Shown one piece after another: positions 24,866 through 35,982 of a stretch of DNA of 64,000 nt. The translations under genes and the position numbers were made by a program. This stretch comes from Cellulosimicrobium composti (GTDB lineage Bacteria; Actinomycetota; Actinomycetes; Actinomycetales; Cellulomonadaceae). A model generated the notes under the pieces. The model saw only the letters and a list, made by a program, of their open reading frames with translations. It was not told where the DNA came from and did not search any database. The stretch lies in the NCBI RefSeq assembly GCF_009711085.1, contig NZ_WMKA01000006.1, positions 95,716-159,715 on the forward strand, written 5' to 3'. Within the stretch, counting starts at the first letter, position 1. Each line of letters starts with the position of its first letter.

Positions 24866-24901
24866 GCCGAACAACCTACAAGCGTTGCAGAAGTTGTTCA
24901 A
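24866..24901 (-). promoter_or_regulatory. whiB3 promoter, predicted leaderless
   Basis: On the minus strand TTGAAC, exactly 17 bases, TAGGTT, then seven bases and ATG. This is the only leaderless-type promoter in the window with a clear -35 hexamer at ideal spacing, so strong constitutive transcription is likely. Confidence 0.8.
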
Positions 24902-25119
24902 GTCCCCTGTGAGGAAAAGGTGAACGGGCAGGTCGCCGCACGACGGCGCGATCGTGGCGCGGTCGGTCTGGGCGAAACGATGCACCGGGCGACCGCCGCC
25001 TGGCGCGATCGATCGCAGTTGGCCCGTTTGCGCGAGAACTGAACAAACCCTGCACAAGACTGGCGCGAAGGGTGCACGACTGTGACCTGCACGAGGTGGC
25101 GAGACGGGTGGTCCGTCGG

Positions 25120-25131
25120 CAGAATCGATGC
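25120..25131 (+). promoter_or_regulatory. -10 element of a predicted leaderless MerR-like regulator promoter
   Basis: CAGAAT at 25120-25125 and six bases (cgatgc) precede ATG 25132, favouring this start over the in-frame ATG 25180. Confidence 0.5.
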
Positions 25132-26262
25132 ATGACCTCAGTCCGGTCCGCCCCCGACCAAGAGGGAGCCCGACCGAGCATGTCCACCTCTCCCGGTCTC
25201 GCCGTCGCAGCCGTCGCGCGCCGGCTCGGCGTCGCGCCCGCGACGCTGCGGACGTGGGACCGGCGCTACGGGCTCGGTCCCTCCCAGCACCGCGCGGGCT
25301 CGCACCGTCGGTACACCGACGACGACGTCGCGCGCCTCGTCGTGATGCGGCGGCTCACGCTCGACGGCGTCGCTCCCGCCGACGCGGCCCGTGCGGCGCT
25401 CGCGGCCGACGACGAGGAGCTCGACGCGCACCGCGGCACCGTCTCGTTCGACGAGCGCGGCGCGGACACCGGGGCGGACGCGGACGAGCCCGACGACCCC
25501 GACGACTCCGCCGAGCAGGAACCGCCCTCGCGGCCGTTCCTGCGGGCCGTCCCGGGCGGCGAGGCGGCGCAGGCCCCCGGGCCCCGGCCGCTCGGCGTGC
25601 GCGAGGCTCCACGGCCCACCCGCGTGTCCGACGTCGTCGACGCCGCGATCGCCTACGACCAGCGCACGTGCGACCGCCTCCTGCGGATCCCCGCGGGCGG
25701 CGACCCCGCCGCGTGGTGGTCCGACCTCGTCGAGCCCGCGCTCGAGCGGCTCGCCGAGCGCACCGTGCTCGCCGGGCCGGGCGAGGTGCCCGAGGTGGTG
25801 CTCGCGAACGCGACGCTCGGCGCGCTGCGCGAGTACACGCAGGCGAGCGAGGACGCGATCGTCGCGGCCGGCGGCCCGCCCCGCAACCACCCCTCGCGCA
25901 TGCGCCGCATCGTCCTCGTGTTCGCCGCTCCGGACGAGCCGCTGCCCCTGGCCGCGCACGCGCTCGCGGCGTCGCTCGCGTCGCACGGCGCGATGGCCCG
26001 CATCGTCACGGGGCCCGCGAACGTGCACCGCACGCTCGAGATCGTGACGATGGTCCGCCCGGCGGCCGTCGCCATGGTCACGACCCAGGCGCGGCCCGAC
26101 CTGGGGATCGTGCACGCCGCGCACGAGGCGAACCCGAGCCTGCCGTTCTTCGTCGGCCTCCCGAGCGACGACGTCGCCGACGAGCTGCCCCTCGCTTCCA
26201 CGGTGCACCGCGTGCGGAGCTTCCCCGGCCTGCTGCACGAGCTGCTCGCGGTCGTCCGCTGA
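25132..26262 (+). CDS. MerR-family regulator with degenerate cobalamin-binding-like C-terminus
   Basis: The 376-residue protein has a MerR winged helix (about residues 17-85: [39 protein letters not shown]). An acidic disordered linker (EPDDPDDSAEQE) follows, then a helical bundle with WWSDLVEPALERLAERTVLA, and a Rossmann-like domain (IVLVFAAPDEPLPLAAHALA to FFVGLPSDDVADELPL). This is the CarH/LitR layout, but the DxHxxG cobalamin motif is absent, so B12 is probably not bound. An alternative start is ATG 25180. It lies between whiB3 and guaB, where mycobacteria carry sigD. Targets are unknown. Confidence 0.85.
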   Translation: MTSVRSAPDQEGARPSMSTSPGLAVAAVARRLGVAPATLRTWDRRYGLGPSQHRAGSHRRYTDDDVARLVVMRRLTLDGVAPADAARAALAADDEELDAHRGTVSFDERGADTGADADEPDDPDDSAEQEPPSRPFLRAVPGGEAAQAPGPRPLGVREAPRPTRVSDVVDAAIAYDQRTCDRLLRIPAGGDPAAWWSDLVEPALERLAERTVLAGPGEVPEVVLANATLGALREYTQASEDAIVAAGGPPRNHPSRMRRIVLVFAAPDEPLPLAAHALAASLASHGAMARIVTGPANVHRTLEIVTMVRPAAVAMVTTQARPDLGIVHAAHEANPSLPFFVGLPSDDVADELPLASTVHRVRSFPGLLHELLAVVR

Positions 26263-26353
26263 CGGCCCCGGTGCCGCCCGACCGCTCCCTCGGGCCCCGT
26301 CCGGGGTGCTCGCCGTGCGGGCAGCGCCGGGAATACGGCGGGGGCCCGGCGCG

Positions 26354-27895
<1,542 letters not shown>

Positions 27896-27907
27896 GGCTT
27901 CTCGCAC

Positions 27908-27951
27908 CGACGGCCCCGTCCCGACCCTCGAGGGTCGGGACGGGGCCGTCG
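27908..27951. terminator. Perfect palindrome between guaB and the convergent amine oxidase gene
   Basis: Forty-four bases form a perfect palindrome (each arm starts CGACGGCCCCGTCCCGACCC). It lies between convergent genes and should terminate both directions. Confidence 0.88.
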
Positions 27952-27979
27952 GCGTGTCAGGGCTGCGGCGCCTCGCGGC

Positions 27980-29950
<1,971 letters not shown>

Positions 29951-30589
29951 ATGAAGAACCGCAGCAAGGTCGTCCTCGCCGTCGCCCTCACCGCCGCCGT
30001 CGCCGTCCCCGGGACCGCGGTCGCCGCGGGCAAGCTGTTCGAGCCCAAGCCGACCGAGGCCGTCTCCTTCATCACGGGGGACACGGCGCAGATCGCGGAC
30101 GGCGTGGCCATCGGCAAGAACGTCTCCTGGTACAAGTCGTCCGGCCTCGGGCCCTCGGCGATGAACTCCGGGGCGGGCGTCACGGCCGAGCAGCGCTACA
30201 TCCCGACCGACGTGTTCCCGGGCGGCGTCCTGCCCGCCGGGGTGACGATCACGGAGGCGCAGGGCATCAACGCCCTCATGCGCATCGGGGAGAACCTCGA
30301 GAAGGCCGGGCTCTCCTACGACGACGTCGTCTCGATGCGCGTCTTCCTCCAGAACCCCGAGGGCGAGGAGAAGATGGACTTCGCCGGCTGGAACCGCGCC
30401 TACCGCCAGTTCTTCGCCAACACGAACCTGGCGACCGGCGCGACGCTCGACGTCCAGCTCGGCTCGACGACGACGAAGCCGATGGTCGTGAACCCGGCGC
30501 GACCGTCGCGCTTCGCGCTCGAGATCGAGAACCTGCCGGTCAACGGCTGGCTCGTCGAGGTCGAGGTCGACGCGGTCTACCCGAAGTGA
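29951..30589 (+). CDS. Secreted RidA/YjgF-family protein (predicted extracellular imine deaminase)
   Basis: The 212-residue protein carries a Sec signal peptide (KNRSKVVLAVALTAAVAVPG, cleavage near AVAA-GK at about residue 26) and then a RidA/YjgF fold. Segments include YIPTDVFPGGVLPAGVTITE, then NALMRIGENLEKAGLSYDDV with the conserved MRVFLQN strand, NPARPSR with the substrate-binding arginine, and NGWLVEVEVDAVYP with the conserved glutamate. RidA enzymes hydrolyse reactive imines or enamines. Export is unusual, as most RidA proteins are cytoplasmic. The divergent Tat-exported amine oxidase is a natural source of imines. A clear GGAGG precedes the ATG. Confidence 0.88.
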   Translation: MKNRSKVVLAVALTAAVAVPGTAVAAGKLFEPKPTEAVSFITGDTAQIADGVAIGKNVSWYKSSGLGPSAMNSGAGVTAEQRYIPTDVFPGGVLPAGVTITEAQGINALMRIGENLEKAGLSYDDVVSMRVFLQNPEGEEKMDFAGWNRAYRQFFANTNLATGATLDVQLGSTTTKPMVVNPARPSRFALEIENLPVNGWLVEVEVDAVYPK

Positions 30590-30595
30590 CGCCAC

Positions 30596-30625
30596 GGGCC
30601 GGCCTCCCGGCGGGGAGGCCGGCCC
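30596..30625. terminator. Hairpin between the RidA-like gene and the convergent MurA-fusion gene
   Basis: A perfect 13 bp stem (GGGCCGGCCTCCC and complement) with a four-base loop starts seven bases after the stop codon. Confidence 0.82.
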
Positions 30626-30685
30626 GGAGCGGCCGTCGTGCGGCCCGCGGTCGCCCGGGCTCCGGGCGTCGCGTCGGGCGGCGCG

Positions 30686-32233
30686 TCAGTCGCGGAACGT
30701 CTCGATGTTCGCCCCGAGCTCGCGAAGGCGCTCGGTGAGGCCCTCGTACCCGCGGGCGATGATGTCGACGCCGCGGAGCACGGACGTGCCCTTCGCGGCG
30801 AGCATCGCGAGCAGGATGACGACGGCGGGGCGCAGCGCGGGCGGGCAGCTCACCTCGGCGCCGGACCAGCGCGTCGGGCCCGTGACCTGGAGGCGGTGCG
30901 CGTCGAGCAGGCGCACGTCCGCGCCGAGCCGCGTGAGGTCGGTGAGGTGGATGGCGCGACCCTCGTAGACCCAGTCGTGGATGAGCGTCGTGCCGTGCGC
31001 GTTCGCGGCGATGACCGCGAAGAACGGCAGGTTGTCGATGTTGAGGCCGGGGAACGGCATGGGGTGGATCTTGTCGATCGGCGCGTGCAGCTCGCTCGGG
31101 TGCACGGTGACGTCCACGAGCCGCGTGCGCCCGTTGCGCGCCACGTACTCCGCGCTCAGCGTGTAGCGCAGGCCCATCTCCGCGAGGGTCGCGAGCTCGA
31201 TCTCCATGAACTCGATCGGCACGCGCGCCACGGTGATCTCGGAGCCGGTGACGATGCCCGCGGTGAGCAGGCTCATCGCCTCGACCGGGTCCTCCGAGAC
31301 GGCGTACTCCACGTCCACGTCGATGTCCGTGCGGCCGTGGACGCGCAGCGTCGTCGTGCCGATGCCCTCGACGCGCACGCCGAGGAGCTCGAGGTAGAAG
31401 CACAGGTCCTGGACCATGTAGTTCGGGCTCGCGTTGCGGATCGTCGTGACGCCGTCGCGGCGGGCCGCGGCCATGAGCGCGTTCTCCGTCACCGTGTCCC
31501 CGCGCTCGGTGAGCACGACGGTCAGGTCGGTGCCGGACGCCGGCGCGACGGTCGCGTGGTAGTTGCCGCCCGTGGCGGTCACGGCCAGGCCGAAGGGCCG
31601 CAGGGCGATCATGTGCGGCTCGACGGTGCGCGTGCCGAGGTCGCAGCCGCCCGCGTAGGGCAGCTCGAACGCGTCCCGCAGGCCGAGCAGCGGGCCGAGG
31701 AACATGATGATCGAGCGCGTGCGACGCGCGGCGTCGACGTCGATCGCGGCGAGGTCGAGGCGGTCCGGCACGACGATCTCGAGGTCGCGCCCGCCGGTCG
31801 TCCAGGTCGCGCGGACGCCGATCGAGCGCAGCACGTCGACGATCCGGTCGACCTCGACGATGCGCGCGACCCCGCGCAGCGTCGTGCGGCCGCGGTTGAG
31901 CAGCGACGCGCACAGGAGCGCGACGGCGCCGTTCTTCGAGGAGTTGACCTCGATGCGCCCGGACAGGGTGTGGCCGCCCTGCACGCGCAGGTGGGCGTGC
32001 TTGGGGCCACCGAGGCTGATGATCTCGGAGTCGAGCGCGAGGCTGATGCGGTTGAGCATCTCGAGGCTGAGGTTCTGGGCACCCTGCTCGATGCGGTGGA
32101 CGGCGCTCTGGCTCGTCCCGAGCCGCTCGGCGAGCTGGGTCTGCGTGAGGCCCCGGTTCTGGCGGGCGCCGCGGATGAGCGCGCCGACCTGCGTCAGGGG
32201 GGCGTCGTCGATCATGGTCATGCTGGCGACCAT
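30686..32233 (-). CDS. XRE helix-turn-helix fused to a MurA-like enolpyruvyl transferase
   Basis: The 515-residue protein joins an XRE DNA-binding domain (about residues 14-75: ALIRGARQNRGLTQTQLAER, SQSAVHRIEQGAQNLSL) to a complete UDP-N-acetylglucosamine 1-carboxyvinyltransferase fold. In the enzyme part VNSSKNGAVALL keeps the active-site lysine-asparagine pair. GGCDLGTRTVEPHMIALRPF keeps the catalytic cysteine position of MurA, and FPGLNIDNLPFFAV corresponds to the substrate loop. It may be an active or regulatory MurA paralogue that binds DNA. Palindromes abut the start codon, suggesting autoregulation. ATGs at 32233, 32221 and 32215 are all possible starts. Confidence 0.88.
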   Translation of the reverse strand: MVASMTMIDDAPLTQVGALIRGARQNRGLTQTQLAERLGTSQSAVHRIEQGAQNLSLEMLNRISLALDSEIISLGGPKHAHLRVQGGHTLSGRIEVNSSKNGAVALLCASLLNRGRTTLRGVARIVEVDRIVDVLRSIGVRATWTTGGRDLEIVVPDRLDLAAIDVDAARRTRSIIMFLGPLLGLRDAFELPYAGGCDLGTRTVEPHMIALRPFGLAVTATGGNYHATVAPASGTDLTVVLTERGDTVTENALMAAARRDGVTTIRNASPNYMVQDLCFYLELLGVRVEGIGTTTLRVHGRTDIDVDVEYAVSEDPVEAMSLLTAGIVTGSEITVARVPIEFMEIELATLAEMGLRYTLSAEYVARNGRTRLVDVTVHPSELHAPIDKIHPMPFPGLNIDNLPFFAVIAANAHGTTLIHDWVYEGRAIHLTDLTRLGADVRLLDAHRLQVTGPTRWSGAEVSCPPALRPAVVILLAMLAAKGTSVLRGVDIIARGYEGLTERLRELGANIETFRD

Positions 32234-32235
32234 AA

Positions 32236-32247
32236 CTCATCCATGAG
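32236..32247. promoter_or_regulatory. Palindrome at the start of the XRE-MurA gene
   Basis: CTCAT-CC-ATGAG is a perfect inverted repeat two bases upstream of the first ATG. It is part of CATGAGATATCGGC at 32242-32255, repeated as CATGAGATAGCGGC at 32316-32329. The pair is a plausible operator for the encoded XRE domain. Confidence 0.55.
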
Positions 32248-32315
32248 ATATCGGCCCCTCGACGCGTGGCTGCAGGCCGGTGATCATCCTTTCCTCACAC
32301 GTTCTCCATCCGTTT

Positions 32316-32329
32316 CATGAGATAGCGGC
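32316..32329. repeat. Second copy of the CATGAGATA motif
   Basis: CATGAGATAGCGGC differs by one base from the copy at 32242-32255, in the space between the MurA-fusion gene and the exonuclease gene. A two-site operator would fit. Confidence 0.5.
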
Positions 32330-32356
32330 GTGACGGGTGGCACAACCACGCGCGGC

Positions 32357-33058
32357 TCACGCGGGCCAGCGGCCGTCCGCCCCGGCGCCGACGTACGGCT
32401 GGTCGCGCTCCGGGTCGAGCGCGTCCACCCAGCGGCGGTGGGCGTCCACCTGGAGGTCGTGCAGGGCGTCGGCGCCGAGCGCGGCCAGCCCCGGGAAGGC
32501 CCGCGCGAGCGCGTCGAGCAGGTCGAGCGTCGCGAGCACGTCGGCGTCCGCGGTGTGCAGGGGGCCGACGTCGAGCACCTCGTACCGCGCGCACAGGTCG
32601 ACGAGCCGGCGCTTGCCCTCGCGCGCCGGGTCCCACGCCCGGTCGAGCACGAGCGGGTCGAGCACCGGCCGCACGGGCCGCCCGAGGCGTGCGGCCAGCG
32701 TCGGCAGGCCGTGCCGGACGAGCTCCGCGTCGAGGATCGCGAGGTCGAACGCCGCGTTGTACGCGACGAGCGGCACGCCGTCGCGCTGCGCGTCCACGAC
32801 GAGCGTCGCGATCTCGTCCAGCGCCGCGGCGGGCGCGCTCCCGTGGGCGGCGGCGTGCGCCGTCGTGACGCCGTGGATCGACGTCGCCTCGGCCGGGATG
32901 TCGATCCCCGGCGCGAGCAGCCACGTGCGCACGTGCGTGGAGCCGGGCTCGCGCAGCACGAGCGCCGCCGTGACGACGCGGTCGGTCGCGACGTCGACGC
33001 CCGTGGTCTCCGTGTCGAGACCGAGGAGCGGTCCCGCCGTCCAGGGCGTCGTCGTCAT
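32357..33058 (-). CDS. DnaQ-like 3'-5' exonuclease
   Basis: The 233-residue protein is a DEDDh exonuclease of the DnaQ/polymerase III epsilon fold. ExoI is LLGLDTETTGVDVATDRVVT, ExoII is LVAYNAAFDLAILDAELVRHG, and ExoIII lies in HTADADVLATLDLLDALA, supplying the four acidic metal ligands and the histidine. It probably trims single-stranded or mismatched 3' ends. It ends with a short tail mentioning WVDALDPERDQPYVG, as in a common actinobacterial family. It is divergent from guaB3. Confidence 0.9.
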   Translation of the reverse strand: MTTTPWTAGPLLGLDTETTGVDVATDRVVTAALVLREPGSTHVRTWLLAPGIDIPAEATSIHGVTTAHAAAHGSAPAAALDEIATLVVDAQRDGVPLVAYNAAFDLAILDAELVRHGLPTLAARLGRPVRPVLDPLVLDRAWDPAREGKRRLVDLCARYEVLDVGPLHTADADVLATLDLLDALARAFPGLAALGADALHDLQVDAHRRWVDALDPERDQPYVGAGADGRWPA

Positions 33059-33182
33059 GGTCCACCTCGTGCGGGTCGCTCGTCGCCGTCGCTCGTCGCG
33101 CCGGCCGTCGCCGGTCGTCCCGGCGACGACCGTCACCCTGCCAGCGCCCACCCACACGGCGGTGGCGCCCGCGGCCCGCCGG

Positions 33183-33194
33183 TAGGCTGGCCCG
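33183..33194 (+). promoter_or_regulatory. -10 element of a predicted leaderless guaB3 promoter
   Basis: TAGGCT at 33183-33188 and six bases (ggcccg) precede GTG 33195. Confidence 0.7.
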
Positions 33195-34319
33195 GTGAGC
33201 AACGAGATCGAGATCGGACGTGGCAAGCGCGGTCGGCGCGCGTTCTCCTTCGACGACATCGCCGTGGTGCCGTCCCGGCGCACGCGCGACCCGGAGGAGG
33301 TGTCGGTCGGCTGGCAGATCGACGCGTACCACTTCGAGCTCCCGATCCTCGCGGCGCCCATGGACTCGGTGATGAGCCCGGCCACGGCCGTCGCGCTCGG
33401 CAACCACGGCGGCCTCGGCGTGCTCGACCTCGAGGGCCTGTGGACGCGCTACGACGACCCGACGGCGCTGCTCGAGGAGATCGCCGCGCTCGAGCCGGTC
33501 GAGGCGACGCGGCGCATGCAGGAGATCTACGCCGAGCCCATCAAGCCGGAGCTCATCACGCAGCGGCTCAAGGAGATCCGCGCGGCCGGCGTGACCGTCG
33601 CGGGCGCCCTGTCGCCGCAGCGCACGCAGGAGCACTACCAGACGGTGGTCGACGCGGGCGTCGACCTGTTCGTCATCCGCGGCACCACGGTGTCGGCCGA
33701 GCACGTCTCGGGCGTCGCGGAGCCGCTCAACCTCAAGCGGTTCATCTACGAGCTCGACGTCCCGGTCGTCGTGGGCGGCGCGTCCACCTACACCGCGGCG
33801 CTGCACCTCATGCGCACGGGCGCGGCCGGCGTGCTCGTCGGGTTCGGCGGGGGAGCGGCGCACACGACGCGCGTCTCGCTCGGCATCCACGCGCCCATGG
33901 CGACGGCGGTCGCGGACGTCGCGGCGGCCCGTCGCGACTACCTCGACGAGTCGGGCGGCCGGTACGTCCACGTCATCGCGGACGGCGGCGTCGGGCGCTC
34001 GGGCGACCTCGTCAAGGCGGTCGCGTGCGGCGCGGACGCCGTGATGCTCGGCGCGGCCCTCGCGCGCGCCGAGGAGGCGCCGGGCCACGGCTGGCACTGG
34101 GGTTCCGAGGCGCACCACGCGCAGCTCCCGCGCGGCGAGCGCGTCCGCGTCGGCACGGCGGGCACGCTGGAGGAGATCCTGTTCGGCCCGGGCCGCCAGG
34201 CGGACGGCACGCTCAACCTCGTCGGCGCGCTGCGGCGCGCGATGGCCACGACCGGGTACTCCGACCTCAAGGAGTTCCAGCGCGTCGAGGTCGTCGTCTC
34301 GCCGTACCAGCCGCGCTGA
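33195..34319 (+). CDS. guaB3: GuaB3-family IMP dehydrogenase-related protein
   Basis: The 374-residue protein is the actinobacterial GuaB paralogue without CBS domains. It begins EIEIGRGKRGRRAFSFDDIA and has the barrel segments LPILAAPMDSVMSPATAVAL, VVVGGASTYTAALHLMRTGA and HVIADGGVGRSGDLVKAVAC. The catalytic cysteine loop of true IMP dehydrogenases (GSICTT) is replaced by GGGAAHTTRVSLGI, so a different or no catalytic role is likely. Its position after guaB and near guaA matches mycobacteria. A GNAT gene follows after eight bases. Confidence 0.93.
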   Translation: MSNEIEIGRGKRGRRAFSFDDIAVVPSRRTRDPEEVSVGWQIDAYHFELPILAAPMDSVMSPATAVALGNHGGLGVLDLEGLWTRYDDPTALLEEIAALEPVEATRRMQEIYAEPIKPELITQRLKEIRAAGVTVAGALSPQRTQEHYQTVVDAGVDLFVIRGTTVSAEHVSGVAEPLNLKRFIYELDVPVVVGGASTYTAALHLMRTGAAGVLVGFGGGAAHTTRVSLGIHAPMATAVADVAAARRDYLDESGGRYVHVIADGGVGRSGDLVKAVACGADAVMLGAALARAEEAPGHGWHWGSEAHHAQLPRGERVRVGTAGTLEEILFGPGRQADGTLNLVGALRRAMATTGYSDLKEFQRVEVVVSPYQPR

Positions 34320-34327
34320 CCCGCACC

Positions 34328-34924
34328 GTGGCCGGACGGATCGCGGACGGGCCCCGGCTGACCCTCGCGGGCGACGGGGAGCCGGGCGCCCTGCCGGGTC
34401 CGGGCGGGGACGTCGTCCTCTCCGAGGTCGTGGACGACGACGTCGAGGCGGTCGTCGCGCTGTGGCGCGCGTGCGGCCTCACCCGCCCGTGGAACGACCC
34501 GTACCGCGACCTCGCCGACGCGCGCCTCGGCGAGACCTCGACCGTGCTCGTGGGCCGGGCGGCGCGCGACCTCGCCGCGCTCCGTGACGGGGCGGCGGAG
34601 TCCGACGACGCGGGGCCGGGCGACGTCGTCGTCCGCGCGGGCGAGGTCGTCGCCACCGCGATGGCGGGCATCGACGGGCACCGCGGGTGGCTCTACTACG
34701 TGGCCGTCGACCCGCGCCTGCAGGGGCGCGGCACCGGGCGCGCCGTCGTGGTGGCCGCCGAGGCGTGGCTGGCCGCGCGCGGCGCCCGCGCCGTGCGTCT
34801 CATGGTGCGCTCGACGAACGAGGCCGTGCGCGGCTTCTACGAGCGGCTCGGCTACGTCGACCAGGACTGCGTCGTGCTCGGCAGGCCGCTCGGGGCGCCG
34901 GACGCCTGCGACGCCGGGCGATGA
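34328..34924 (+). CDS. GNAT-family acetyltransferase (YpeA type)
   Basis: The 198-residue protein carries a GNAT domain. After an N-terminal lead with GLTRPWNDPYRDL, a YpeA hallmark, there follow the strand GWLYYVAVDPRLQGRGTGRA with the acetyl-CoA loop, and RLMVRSTNEAVRGFYERLGY. An inserted stretch (RDLAALRDGAAESDDAGPG) between the first helix and the central strands is unusual. It probably acetylates a small molecule or protein N-terminus. GTG 34328 lies eight bases after guaB3 and its stop overlaps the next GNAT start, so the three genes form an operon. Confidence 0.85.
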   Translation: MAGRIADGPRLTLAGDGEPGALPGPGGDVVLSEVVDDDVEAVVALWRACGLTRPWNDPYRDLADARLGETSTVLVGRAARDLAALRDGAAESDDAGPGDVVVRAGEVVATAMAGIDGHRGWLYYVAVDPRLQGRGTGRAVVVAAEAWLAARGARAVRLMVRSTNEAVRGFYERLGYVDQDCVVLGRPLGAPDACDAGR

Positions 34925-35982
34925 CCCCGGCGGTCCGCGCCTGGGAGCCCGACGGCGACGACCTCGCCGCGCTCGAGGCCGAGCACCGGGCACGCGTCGC
35001 GGCGCACGACGCGCTCGTCGCGGTCCCCGACCTCGGCGCGGTGCCGGGCGACGAGCGCCTGGTCGCCGTGCGCCTCCCGGACGGCTCGCGCGCCGCGGGG
35101 CTCGCGACGTCCGGGGACGTGCCTGCCGGGTCGGCGGCGGCGACGTTCCGGCCGCTGCGCGAGCACCGGCTGCGCGCGCGTGCCGCGGGCCCGGACGTGG
35201 GGGGTGCGGTCCGCGCCCTGGTCGACGCGTGGACCACGCGCGTGGGCGGCGCACCCGGCGTCGCGCCCGACGGCGACGGGCGGCCCGAGCGCGGGCCCGC
35301 GCCGCGCGACCACGGCCTCGTGCTCCTGTGGCCGAGCCGGGACGTCGAGGCGGTCGGGGCGCTCGCGGCGAGCGGGCTGCGTCCGACCGTCCACCTCGCC
35401 GCGCGCCGGGACGCCCCGCCCGCGTCGCCGCGCGTCGCGCCGGGGGTCGTGCTCGCGGACGCCGGTCCCTCGGACGTCACGGACGTCGTCGAGCACCAGC
35501 TCGCCGAGCTCGAGTACGACGAGCTCGTCGGCGCGGCCCGCGTGCGGCCCCGGGCGCGCGAGCACCTCGCGGCGCAGGTCGCGGGGGCGGTCGCGAACCC
35601 GGCGACGACGGTGCTCGTGGCCCGCCGGTCCCCGGCGCGCGGCGAGGACGCGGGCGAGGTCGTGGGCGTCGTCGCCGTCGAGCCGCCGGAGCGCGCCGGG
35701 GCGGTCGCGGGGACCGTGACCGCGGGACCGGTCTCCTACCTCGTGCTCCTCCACGTCACGGACGGGTCCCGCGGCGGCGGGGTCGGCGGCGCGCTCGTGG
35801 ACGCCGCGCTCGCGCGCGTGCGGGACCGGCTCGGCCCCGGCGCCGTCGTGCTGCTCCACCACGGCGTCCTCAACCCGTTGTCCGCCCCGTTCTGGGCGCG
35901 GCAGGGGTTCCGACCGGTGCTCACCACCTGGGAGCTCCCGGTCGGGGCTCTGTCACCCGGAGCACGTAGCCTGTCCCCATGA
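34921..35982 (+). CDS. GNAT-domain protein of unknown substrate
   Basis: The 353-residue protein has an uncharacterised N-terminal half (about 1-180, containing LVLLWPSRDVEAVGALAASG) and a C-terminal GNAT domain. The GNAT part has LADAGPSDVTDVVEHQLAEL, then VSYLVLLHVTDGSRGGGVGG as CoA loop, and the ending LLHHGVLNPLSAPFWARQGF. ATG overlaps the preceding stop, and its own stop overlaps the dehydrogenase start (ATGA). The N-terminal half may be a decayed second GNAT domain. I cannot name the substrate. Confidence 0.78.
   Translation: MTPAVRAWEPDGDDLAALEAEHRARVAAHDALVAVPDLGAVPGDERLVAVRLPDGSRAAGLATSGDVPAGSAAATFRPLREHRLRARAAGPDVGGAVRALVDAWTTRVGGAPGVAPDGDGRPERGPAPRDHGLVLLWPSRDVEAVGALAASGLRPTVHLAARRDAPPASPRVAPGVVLADAGPSDVTDVVEHQLAELEYDELVGAARVRPRAREHLAAQVAGAVANPATTVLVARRSPARGEDAGEVVGVVAVEPPERAGAVAGTVTAGPVSYLVLLHVTDGSRGGGVGGALVDAALARVRDRLGPGAVVLLHHGVLNPLSAPFWARQGFRPVLTTWELPVGALSPGARSLSP
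35967..35978 (+). promoter_or_regulatory. -10 element of a predicted leaderless dehydrogenase promoter
   Basis: TAGCCT at 35967-35972 and six bases (gtcccc) precede ATG 35979, inside the 3' end of the GNAT gene. The dehydrogenase may therefore also be transcribed independently. Confidence 0.6.

Noticed and set aside
24378..24923. Plus-strand open frame opposite whiB3
   Set aside because: It is antisense to a clear four-cysteine WhiB protein and crosses the groES terminator; no motif or start supports it.
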